This document shows positions 1 to 5,735 of a DNA stretch of 10,007 bases, one piece after another (within the stretch, counting starts at the first letter, position 1; each line of letters opens with the position of its first letter). The stretch comes from a bacterium (GTDB lineage Bacteria; Vulcanimicrobiota; Xenobia; Xenobiales; Xenobiaceae): NCBI GenBank assembly GCA_017444165.1, contig JAFSXH010000012.1:1-10007 (forward strand). Reading direction: 5' to 3'. The notes below the pieces were generated by a model. The model searched no databases. It saw only the letters and a program-made list of their open reading frames with translations, and was not told the DNA's origin. A program made the position numbers and the translations under genes.

Positions 1-19
1 CACCACGCTCTTCCGATCT
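1..19. other. Illumina adapter remnant at contig end
   Basis: The first 19 bases match the 3' end of the Illumina TruSeq universal adapter (core ACGCTCTTCCGATCT exact, one mismatch at base 4). This is library sequence, not genome. It shows that position 1 is the end of an assembled contig and that the sequence upstream of grpE is truncated here. Confidence 0.93.
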
Positions 20-81
20 TGTAAACTTTGTATGTTGTGCCTAAAGTTGTGTCCTTTTGGGTTCTCCTCCCGCTCTTTAAC

Positions 82-146
82 AATTAGTAATGCTTAATTA
101 TTTGGGAAAGAAATAAGTGATTAATTCCGATTACGCATTACGAATT
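82..146. repeat. AT-rich quasi-palindrome of the modular repeat, left copy
   Basis: Bases 82-98 pair with 130-146 at 15 of 17 positions, separated by 31 bases. The sequence resembles the larger quasi-palindrome at 2194-2287: both contain AATTAGTAATG and are followed by a run of A and a GTYGGYTCAC-like start of the tail module. It is therefore a shorter version of the same element. Confidence 0.7.
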
Positions 147-194
147 AAAAATGTCGGTTCACTGCAAAAGACCAAACTTCGTATATGACTGTGC

Positions 195-460
195 GTTGTA
201 AGCCTGATATGTTGCGTTTGTGTTTGGCAGTTATGACATTTTTGTTGAGCCTCCGCTCTTCGCTTCGCTACGAGATGTCGGCTCCCCAAAAAGTCACAAC
301 TGCTTCTCAACATCAATGTTTCCAAAGTTTGGGCCAGGTCTTCATTTTTTGTTGTATTTCGTTTGGTTGGTTTCTGGAGCGTCAGCTTTTTTCGTCGGGG
401 TCGCTCGCTTTGCTCGCAGGGGATAGAACGAAAAAACTGACTGTCTCCTCTACGCCAGTT
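195..460. repeat. Modular repeat unit, left copy (head plus tail, different middle)
   Basis: The head at 195-232 matches 2154-2191 at 33 of 38 bases. The tail at 277-460 aligns with 2294-2473 along its length, with one single-base and one three-base indel. The AT-rich palindrome that sits between head and tail in the right-hand copy is replaced here by an unrelated ~44-base stretch (233-276). Both copies have the same orientation. No reading frame is shared along the whole length, so it looks non-coding. Confidence 0.8.
376..448 (+). repeat. Conserved long hairpin in repeat tail, left copy
   Basis: GGAG (376-379), GTCAG (381-385) and TTTTTTCG (387-394) pair with CGAAAAAA (429-436), CTGAC (437-441) and CTCC (445-448), leaving small bulges. 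The same stem is present at 2392-2461, where the loop differs in sequence and is 3 bases shorter. A preserved stem with a drifting loop suggests that the folded form matters, in RNA or single-stranded DNA. It has no terminal T-run, so it is not a standard terminator. Confidence 0.6.
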
Positions 461-502
461 CGTAATGTTTAGGCTGAAGTTTGTTTAGGCTGTAAGTTTC
501 AT

Positions 503-528
503 GTTGTAAGCCTGATGCGTTGTGTTTG
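503..528. repeat. Third copy of the repeat head module
   Basis: GTTGTAAGCCTGAT and the following 12 bases match the head at 195-220 at 23 of 26 positions. No tail follows it. The copy ends about 90 bases before grpE, just upstream of a candidate -10 element. Confidence 0.65.
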
Positions 529-536
529 AATTGCAT

Positions 537-542
537 TATACT
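537..542 (+). promoter_or_regulatory. Candidate -10 element for grpE
   Basis: TATACT matches the sigma-70 -10 consensus at 5 of 6 bases and lies about 75 bases upstream of the grpE start. No good -35 is found at 16-18 bases upstream. Alternatives using TTGACT at 551-556 have no good -10 at the right spacing. No CIRCE (HrcA) inverted repeat was seen. This is a weak call. Confidence 0.25.
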
Positions 543-618
543 TTGCAATTTTGACTTGCTTAATTTTATCTTTGCTCCTAAATTATTATCTGTAAAAGAT
601 AGTTGAGGAGTTGAGTGT

Positions 619-1140
619 ATGTGTCTAGATAAAAATGAAGTTGAAGAAACATCTGAAGAAGTTAAGGCTGAGGAAAGTGTGGAGGATATATTAGCTTCTA
701 AAGATGCGGAGATTGCCAGACTCAACGAACAGTTGAAGCGTGTTACTGCCGATACGGAAAATTATCGTAAGCGCATAGATGCTAGTGTAGAGCGTCGTTT
801 GGAGGGGGCGAGGGAGGAGATTTTTCGTCAGTTATTGACGATAATCGATCACTTGGAAATGGCTGTCGAAGCTACACAAAAAGGCGGCACTTTGGAGTCT
901 TTGCAAAAAGGCGTAGAGTTGGTTCTTAAGGATGCCATCAAGTTTATGGAAGGGTATAAAGTTTTACCTATTGAGTCGATGGGCCAGCCCTTTGATCCTA
1001 GTTGCCACGAGGCTGTTATGGTCGAAGAGAGAGATGATCTTCCTGATGAGACAGTCTCTATGGAGCTAAAGAAGGGCTACACTATCGAAGGGCGTGTTTT
1101 GCGTCCCAGTATGGTGCGTGTGGCTAGGAACGCTCAATAG
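619..1140 (+). CDS. grpE: GrpE, nucleotide exchange factor for Hsp70
   Basis: GrpE is the cytoplasmic dimeric factor that releases ADP from DnaK and resets the Hsp70 folding cycle. The 173-residue protein has the family layout: an acidic N-terminus (1-25), a long helix likely to be coiled coil (about 23-60, including TENYRKR at 46-52), the dimer helices, and the beta domain with the GrpE signature FDPSCHEAV (125-133) and the C-terminal LRPSMVRVA (161-169). Length is normal. The ATG at 619 has a strong Shine-Dalgarno GAGGAG at 605-610, 8 bases upstream. A class B dnaJ follows after 50 bases. The usual partners hrcA and dnaK are not adjacent, although dnaK could lie upstream of the truncated end. 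Identification is firm. Confidence 0.96.
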   Translation: MCLDKNEVEETSEEVKAEESVEDILASKDAEIARLNEQLKRVTADTENYRKRIDASVERRLEGAREEIFRQLLTIIDHLEMAVEATQKGGTLESLQKGVELVLKDAIKFMEGYKVLPIESMGQPFDPSCHEAVMVEERDDLPDETVSMELKKGYTIEGRVLRPSMVRVARNAQ

Positions 1141-1190
1141 TTTTCTTTAGATATACGAGATTTATGGGGGATAGAAAGGGTAGGTCTCTT

Positions 1191-2147
1191 ATGGAATATA
1201 AGGATTATTACAAAGTTCTGGGGGTTGATCGCAATGCTTCTGAGAAAGATATAAAGTCGGCTTACCGCAAGTTGACTAAGAAGTATCATCCCGATTTAAA
1301 TAACGGTGATAAAGAGGCAGAGATAAAATACAGGGATGTCAATGAGGCTTATGAGGTTTTGGGTGATCCTGATAAGCGTTCTAAGTATGACCAATTTGGA
1401 GAGCAGTGGAAATATTATCAAAAAGGTCAAACGCCTCCAGGTGGGGGAGGATTTAGCGGAGGTTTCGACTTTAGCGACATCTTCTCTCAATTTTCTCAAG
1501 GTGGCAATGGTGGTATCCATTTCTCCACTTCTGGCGGTTCGGGACACTCCAGTTTCTTTGAAACGTTATTTGGCAATATGGGCAATATGGGTGGCTCGTC
1601 GAGAAGATCTAGTCGTGGTTTTAGTTCTTTTGGTTCACCATTTGATTTTTCTGGCAGTGAAGGTGGTTTTACTCAAGAAGAAGAGCCTAAAATGGCCGAT
1701 TTGAGCGTCAGTTTAGCTGAGGCTTACAGCGGAACATCGAAGACCGTTTCTATTTCTCAGGCTTCTCAAGTTCACAAGATAGATGTTAAGATTCCCGCTG
1801 GAGCTCGTAAAGTCAAAGTTAGAGCCAATGGTCGCGAACTCAGTCGTGATATAACCTTCAAGATCAATATTGCGCCAGACTCTGTCTACAAGATCGAAAA
1901 TAACTACGACTTGCGGTGTAATTTATACGTTCCTTTTAAGGTCTTTTACACTGGTGGCAGTGCTGATCTTAAGTTACCCAACGGTAAGAGTGTGAGTATA
2001 AAGATCGAGAAAGGCGCAGAAAATGGCAAAGTTATGCGTCTGAAAGGTTTAGGATTGCCGCGAGCTAAAGGGGAGGCGGGTAATATATTTGTGACTCTGT
2101 TGGCTGTTTTGCCCAAACTTACAGAAGAACAGATAAATGCTTTGTAA
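1191..2147 (+). CDS. Class B DnaJ (CbpA-like) Hsp40 co-chaperone without zinc finger
   Basis: This J-domain protein stimulates DnaK ATPase activity and delivers substrate. In the 318-residue form the J domain is at 1-70 with the catalytic HPD at 33-35. A long Gly/Phe/Ser-rich linker follows (about 83-160), then two C-terminal beta domains (168-235 and 236-310), ending with a KLTEEQ-type stretch. The four CxxCxGxG zinc motifs of classical DnaJ are absent, which makes it class B. The start at 1191 gives the family-typical MEYKDYYKVLGV, with AAAGGG at 1175-1180 as ribosome site. An in-frame ATG at 1164 would add nine residues and has no good ribosome site. It sits 50 bases after grpE, probably in the same transcript. 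A dnaJ or cbpA name cannot be assigned with certainty. Confidence 0.93.
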   Translation: MEYKDYYKVLGVDRNASEKDIKSAYRKLTKKYHPDLNNGDKEAEIKYRDVNEAYEVLGDPDKRSKYDQFGEQWKYYQKGQTPPGGGGFSGGFDFSDIFSQFSQGGNGGIHFSTSGGSGHSSFFETLFGNMGNMGGSSRRSSRGFSSFGSPFDFSGSEGGFTQEEEPKMADLSVSLAEAYSGTSKTVSISQASQVHKIDVKIPAGARKVKVRANGRELSRDITFKINIAPDSVYKIENNYDLRCNLYVPFKVFYTGGSADLKLPNGKSVSIKIEKGAENGKVMRLKGLGLPRAKGEAGNIFVTLLAVLPKLTEEQINAL

Positions 2148-2193
2148 GTTTATGTTGTAAGACTTATATGTTGTGTTTGTGTCGGGCAGTTTC

Positions 2194-2287
2194 AATTAGC
2201 AATTAGTAATGTGCAATTAGTAATGTGCAATTATTTTGAAAAGAAGTAATTAATTCATTGCTAATTTTCAATTTCTAATTGCTAATT
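2194..2287. repeat. AT-rich quasi-palindrome with tandem 14-mers
   Basis: AATTAGCAATTAG (2194-2206) is exactly inverted as CTAATTGCTAATT (2275-2287). The arms continue imperfectly inward for about 40 bases, so the whole stretch could fold into one long hairpin or cruciform. The left arm contains two perfect tandem copies of AATTAGTAATGTGC (2201-2214 and 2215-2228), preceded and followed by partial copies. Confidence 0.8.
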
Positions 2288-2391
2288 AAAAAAGTTGGCT
2301 CACCAAAAAGTCGAAACTGCTTTTTAATTTCAATGTTTCTGCAGTCTGGATCAGATCTTCATTCTTGTTGTATTTCGTGTGGGTGGTTTCT

Positions 2392-2461
2392 GGAGCGTCA
2401 GCTTTTTTCGTTGTTGCTCGTTTCACTCGCAGGGGCTGGAACGAAAAAACTGACTGTCTCC
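2392..2461 (+). repeat. Conserved long hairpin in repeat tail, right copy
   Basis: GGAG (2392-2395), GTCAG (2397-2401) and TTTTTTCG (2403-2410) pair with CGAAAAAA (2442-2449), CTGAC (2450-2454) and CTCC (2458-2461). This is the same stem as at 376-448 with a different loop. Its 3' arm overlaps a second, mutually exclusive hairpin, ACTGTC (2453-2458) with GACAGT (2467-2472). Confidence 0.6.
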
Positions 2462-2515
2462 TCTACGACAGTTTCCGCAGTTCTGATTTAAGTTTATTCT
2501 GGCTATAGTTTGTTT

Positions 2516-2546
2516 TTTACATTTTTAGAGGTTTTAATCTTATATA
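2516..2546 (+). promoter_or_regulatory. Candidate promoter of the mlaEFD operon
   Basis: TTTACA (2516-2521) could be a -35 and TATATA (2541-2546) a -10, but the spacer of 19 bases is longer than ideal. The -10 lies inside a perfect 12-base palindrome, CTTATATATAAG (2539-2550). It is the most promoter-like stretch before mlaE and lies downstream of the repeat. Confidence 0.35.
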
Positions 2547-2607
2547 TAAGAATGGCATAGCTTCCTTGCTCGGATTTTAAATGTATCTGGGTGGGAGTGT
2601 TCTTGTT

Positions 2608-3387
2608 ATGATAGAGTTTTTTGAGTACATAGGCCGGGTCGTATTTTCGCTTCTCGATTATTTGGGAGCTTTGTTCGCGCTCTTCTTGGAGACTTGTTCT
2701 TGGGTTTTGCGCGGGGCTGTGCGTTGGGGGTTGACTGTACAGCAGATGGCTTTTTTGGGAGTGGATTCTCTGCTTATTGTTGTGTTGACTACTACGGCTG
2801 CGGGTATGGTTATCGCTTTGCAATTGGCTCATATTGCTGTTCAATATGGTGTAGTTAGTGTTGTGGGCGGTGGTGTGGCTATCTCTATGGCTCGTGAGTT
2901 GGGGCCTATGTTGACGGCGGTTGTCGTTGCGGGGCGTGGTGGTTCGGCTATTGCGGCAGAGATCGGCACTATGAAGGTCAGTGAGCAGATCTCGGCCTTG
3001 AAGTGTATGGCGGTCAATCCGGTTAAGTACCTGGTCGTTCCTCGCGTGTTGGCTTTAGTTTTGATGATGCCCATCTTGACGCTGTTCTCCATGATATTTG
3101 GTACTATTGGAGGGGCCATACTTGCTTATCAGTCGGCAGATATTCCCTACGAAGTTTTCTGGAATTCTATAGTCAGTTTGACCGCTCTCTCTGATGTCAG
3201 TTATGGTTTATTAAAGGGAGTTGTCTTTGGTTTAGAGGTCTCTCTGGTAGCTTGCTATCAGGGATTGAATACCGGTCGTGGAGCTGCTGGAGTAGGTAAT
3301 TCCACTACTTCTAGTGTTGTGGCAGCAACGATAATTATCTTTATCTCTAATTATCTCATGTCTTTGTGGTTATTCCCCGTCAATTGA
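2608..3387 (+). CDS. mlaE: MlaE-family ABC transporter permease
   Basis: This is the inner-membrane permease of the MCE/Mla phospholipid transporter, which pairs with MlaF and passes lipid to or from the MCE protein MlaD. The 259-residue protein has the family hallmark ARELGPMLTAVVVAGRGG (95-112) followed by AAEIGTM (116-122) and PRVLAL (145-150). Hydrophobic segments lie at about 10-30, 50-75, 145-175, 195-217 and 236-256. Length is normal. I chose the ATG at 2608 because GGGAG (2593-2597) lies 10 bases upstream. The in-frame ATG at 2581 would add nine residues but lacks a ribosome site. It is the first gene of a tight operon, with mlaF starting 8 bases after its stop. No MlaB-type STAS gene is present. 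Confidence 0.95.
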   Translation: MIEFFEYIGRVVFSLLDYLGALFALFLETCSWVLRGAVRWGLTVQQMAFLGVDSLLIVVLTTTAAGMVIALQLAHIAVQYGVVSVVGGGVAISMARELGPMLTAVVVAGRGGSAIAAEIGTMKVSEQISALKCMAVNPVKYLVVPRVLALVLMMPILTLFSMIFGTIGGAILAYQSADIPYEVFWNSIVSLTALSDVSYGLLKGVVFGLEVSLVACYQGLNTGRGAAGVGNSTTSSVVAATIIIFISNYLMSLWLFPVN

Positions 3388-3395
3388 GGAAATTT

Positions 3396-4232
3396 ATGTC
3401 TGTTAGCGTTGATAAAACTGGAGAGAATAGTCAAGAGCGTATGGAACAGAGTATTTTGGGGCCGAGGCGTGCTATGTCCGATCCTGCTATCTCTGTGCGC
3501 AATGTCTGTGTCTCTTTTAGTGGCAGATCCATCTTGCGCAATGTGAGTTTCGATATTCCTAAAGGTAACACGCTAGCTATAGTAGGTCTATCTGGTGTGG
3601 GTAAGAGTACTACTTTGCGCTGTTTGGTCGGTTTGCAAAGACCAGATAAGGGCGAGATCTACATAGACGGGCAGAACATTCTGGAAATGGATGAGAAGAG
3701 ATTTGATGAGCTACGCAAACGCATAGGTATGGTTTTCCAAATGCCCGCTCTCTTCGATTCTTTGACTATTGGTGAAAATGTGGCTTTCGGTTTGAGAGAA
3801 CATACCCGTTTGCCAGAGCAAGAGATCCAACGTATTGTGGCAGAGAAACTAGCTATAGTCGATCTTCAGGGTATGGCTCACCTTTATCCAAATCAGCTCT
3901 CTGGAGGTATGCAAAAGAGGGCTAGTTTGGCACGCACGATTGCCACGGATCCTGATGTTATTCTTTACGATGAACCGACTACAGGATTAGATCCTATTTT
4001 ATCAATGGTTATTAATGAGTTGATCTGCGATTTGCAACGTCGTTTGCAGGCTACTTCGGTGGTGATCACTCACGATATTCGCGGGGCCTTATTGGTCGGC
4101 CACAAGATAGCTATGTTGCACCAGGGAGAATTTGTATGGATGGGAACTCCAGAGGAGTTTCGCACTACGGACGATCCCTTTATTACTCAGTTTAGAGAGG
4201 GAAACGTTCAAGGTCCTATCAGAGTGCAATGA
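3396..4232 (+). CDS. mlaF: MlaF-family ABC transporter ATP-binding protein
   Basis: This is the cytoplasmic ATPase that powers MlaE. In the 278-residue form all ABC motifs are intact: Walker A GLSGVGKST (64-72), Q-loop Gln115 in VFQMPALFD, signature LSGGMQKRA (168-176), Walker B VILYDEPTT (188-196) and switch His226 in THD. The LFDSLT and GGMQKR wording is typical of the MCE-associated subfamily. The start at 3396 is supported by GAGGA (3386-3390), which overlaps the mlaE stop. An in-frame ATG at 3366 would overlap mlaE. About 30 residues precede the ABC fold, somewhat more than usual, so a start at residue 27 (MSDPAISV) cannot be excluded. mlaD follows after 33 bases. Confidence 0.95.
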   Translation: MSVSVDKTGENSQERMEQSILGPRRAMSDPAISVRNVCVSFSGRSILRNVSFDIPKGNTLAIVGLSGVGKSTTLRCLVGLQRPDKGEIYIDGQNILEMDEKRFDELRKRIGMVFQMPALFDSLTIGENVAFGLREHTRLPEQEIQRIVAEKLAIVDLQGMAHLYPNQLSGGMQKRASLARTIATDPDVILYDEPTTGLDPILSMVINELICDLQRRLQATSVVITHDIRGALLVGHKIAMLHQGEFVWMGTPEEFRTTDDPFITQFREGNVQGPIRVQ

Positions 4233-4265
4233 TTATGAATAATTTTTATTTAGTGGAGGATAAAG

Positions 4266-5735
4266 ATGGAGCTTAGTGCTGCTACCAGAGTGGGTATGCT
4301 TACTGTGGTGGCCTTTATCCTATTGGGATTAGTCTTTCTCGAGATAGGTAAGGTCGGGCCAGAGGCAGGTACTACGTATCATATCATCTTTGATGATGTA
4401 CAGGGTATTCAAGTGCGTTCGGCTGTGCGTCTTTCAGGTGTCAGGATCGGTTATGTTTCTGATATTCAACTCAATTCTCAGAATAAGGTTGATATGTCTA
4501 TTCAAGTTACTCGTCCCAATGTAAAACTTTACAGTTCTGATTATTTTGTTTATACGATTGCTTCAAGTATCTTGGGCGATAAGTGGTTAGATATTAAACC
4601 TGGTGTTGTTCCAGAAGGTATTGATCCTATTTCACCAGATGAGATGCTCATGGGCACTACTCCTATATCTTTGGAAGAGTTGGCCAAAGAGGGGAGTGAC
4701 ATTATGAACGAGTTACGCTCTTCCATATCAGCCTTGAATGAGATTATAGGAGATGACACTTTTAAGCGCGACATTAAGGATACTGTTGGTAATGTCAAAG
4801 AGATCTCCGATAACTTGAAGGGGGCTAGTAGCGATGCTCGTCTCTTGATGGAAGAAGTTCGTCAGCGTGTGAACAAGATTGCTAGTACGATGGAACAAGT
4901 GGCTGATAATACTTCGGCAACAGTAGCTCAATTGCGTTCTGATGCCAAAGAGATCGGTTCCCATCTCAGAAGCACAACTTCCACAGTCAACGGTTTAGTT
5001 CAAGGTAATGCAAGTAATATTAACGAGATAGTCAGTAACTTGCGCGCTATGTCGGAGAGCTTAAAAAATACCGCTTCAGTAGTGGAGAATTTGTCTAACG
5101 ATCCTGCTATGCGTGAGGATGTTTTGGCGATTGTTTCTAACATTCGCAGAGTCAGTGAAGAGGTTGCGGGCATCGCTGGAGATGTGCGCAATATCACTAA
5201 AGATCCAGAGGTACAGGATGATATTAAGGCCACAGTTCACAATGTGCGTGAGGCTTCTGGATCTGCTAACAGGATCGTCAATAGATTTGAAAAGACTGTT
5301 GAAAAAATTCCTGGAGGTGGCGGACTTCGCTCTCTCGTCGAGGGAGATGTCTCTGAGGAATGGAAGATGAAAGATGGTAAGTTGTCGACCAATGCCAGCG
5401 TCACACTCTTCCCCAACGGTGGACCAGTTACTTTGAAATTAGGTCTCGACTCTATAGGTAATGAGAATTTACTCAACTTGCAAGCGGGTAAGACGTGGGA
5501 TAAGTTCAGAGTGCGCGGCGGTATCGTCCGTTCTAAGGTCGGTGTGGGTGCTGATGCCTGGATGTTCGATAAGCGTTTGGAAACTAGTGTGGACATTTAC
5601 GATCCACGGGATATAAAAGTTGATGTTTTAGGTAAGGTTATTTTACCCCATGATTGGTACGTTTACGGAGGTGTGCGCGATCTTACCGATAAACATCACA
5701 GTTCTGCAGTTGTTGGTGCAGGCAAGCGTTTTTAG
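4266..5735 (+). CDS. mlaD: MlaD: MCE-domain protein with predicted C-terminal outer-membrane beta-barrel
   Basis: MCE proteins carry phospholipid between the membranes. This 489-residue protein is far longer than the ~180 residues of E. coli MlaD. Order: N-terminal membrane anchor (about 9-28); MCE domain (about 36-115, with LSGVRIGYV at 57-65); a helical region (about 135-345) with three copies of a ~20-residue motif; a GGGGLRSL linker (350-357); and a region (about 370-489) of alternating hydrophobic residues with many Gly and aromatic residues, resembling 9-10 beta-strands and ending in Phe, as outer-membrane barrels do. An MlaD of this layout is known from Veillonella parvula, where it is proposed to bridge the periplasm. 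The barrel here is my inference. GGAGGA (4255-4260) supports the start. It is the last gene of mlaEFD. Confidence 0.9.
   Translation: MELSAATRVGMLTVVAFILLGLVFLEIGKVGPEAGTTYHIIFDDVQGIQVRSAVRLSGVRIGYVSDIQLNSQNKVDMSIQVTRPNVKLYSSDYFVYTIASSILGDKWLDIKPGVVPEGIDPISPDEMLMGTTPISLEELAKEGSDIMNELRSSISALNEIIGDDTFKRDIKDTVGNVKEISDNLKGASSDARLLMEEVRQRVNKIASTMEQVADNTSATVAQLRSDAKEIGSHLRSTTSTVNGLVQGNASNINEIVSNLRAMSESLKNTASVVENLSNDPAMREDVLAIVSNIRRVSEEVAGIAGDVRNITKDPEVQDDIKATVHNVREASGSANRIVNRFEKTVEKIPGGGGLRSLVEGDVSEEWKMKDGKLSTNASVTLFPNGGPVTLKLGLDSIGNENLLNLQAGKTWDKFRVRGGIVRSKVGVGADAWMFDKRLETSVDIYDPRDIKVDVLGKVILPHDWYVYGGVRDLTDKHHSSAVVGAGKRF

Larger units (their letters stand above)
20..618. other. Gene-free region upstream of grpE, filled with modular repeats
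   Basis: I see no convincing gene in these 599 bases. They hold a rearranged cluster of the repeat family also found at 2154-2473: a degenerate head at 34-52, an AT-rich quasi-palindrome at 82-146, the first ~26 bases of a tail at 153-178, a second head at 195-232, a full tail at 277-460 and a third head at 503-528. A short tandem duplication (GTTTAGGCTGAAGTTT at 467-482, then a 17-base near-copy at 483-499) lies between the last tail and head. The grpE promoter should lie between about 530 and 604. No tRNA, CIRCE operator or transposase was recognised. Confidence 0.75.
2154..2473. repeat. Modular intergenic repeat, most complete copy
   Basis: It has three modules in order: a head (2154-2191), an AT-rich quasi-palindrome (2194-2287) and a tail (2294-2473). 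Head and tail both recur, in the same orientation, in the region upstream of grpE (195-232 and 277-460), and the head recurs again at 503-528. The unit encodes no recognisable protein, and no transposase, target duplication or terminal inverted repeat was seen. It could be a MITE-like non-autonomous element or a structured intergenic element. The family is not one I can name. Confidence 0.8.
2148..2607. other. Gene-free region between dnaJ and mlaE
   Basis: These 460 bases contain the most complete copy of the modular repeat (2154-2473), beginning 7 bases after the dnaJ stop. An AT-rich stretch with a candidate promoter for the mla operon follows (2515-2550). An open frame at 2279-2491 is judged non-coding because it lies inside the repeat and is not kept in frame in the other copy. 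An ATG at 2581, in frame with mlaE, lacks a ribosome site. Confidence 0.75.

Noticed and set aside
185..472. Open frame of 95 codons in the left repeat
   Set aside because: It shares the segment CCIS-GWFLERQLFS with a frame in the right repeat, but upstream of that the two copies are offset by a one-base indel, so no single frame is conserved. It lacks a ribosome site and lies entirely in repeat sequence.
530..618. CIRCE (HrcA) operator before grpE
   Set aside because: No TTAGCACTC-N9-GAGTGCTAA-like inverted repeat is present.
2279..2491. Open frame of 70 codons in the right repeat
   Set aside because: It starts within the AT-rich palindrome and continues through the repeat tail. Its similarity to the left copy is explained by the DNA repeat, with a frame break between copies.
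20..2550. CRISPR array or insertion sequence to explain the repeats
   Set aside because: Repeat spacing is irregular, units are long and modular, no cas genes are present, and no transposase or clear terminal inverted repeats were found.
2581..2607. Upstream ATG extension of mlaE
   Set aside because: No Shine-Dalgarno precedes ATG 2581. GGGAG supports ATG 2608, which gives a normal MlaE length.
2503..2844. Reverse-strand open frame of 113 codons over the mlaE start
   Set aside because: It is antisense to a clear mlaE gene, has low-complexity composition and no recognisable motif.
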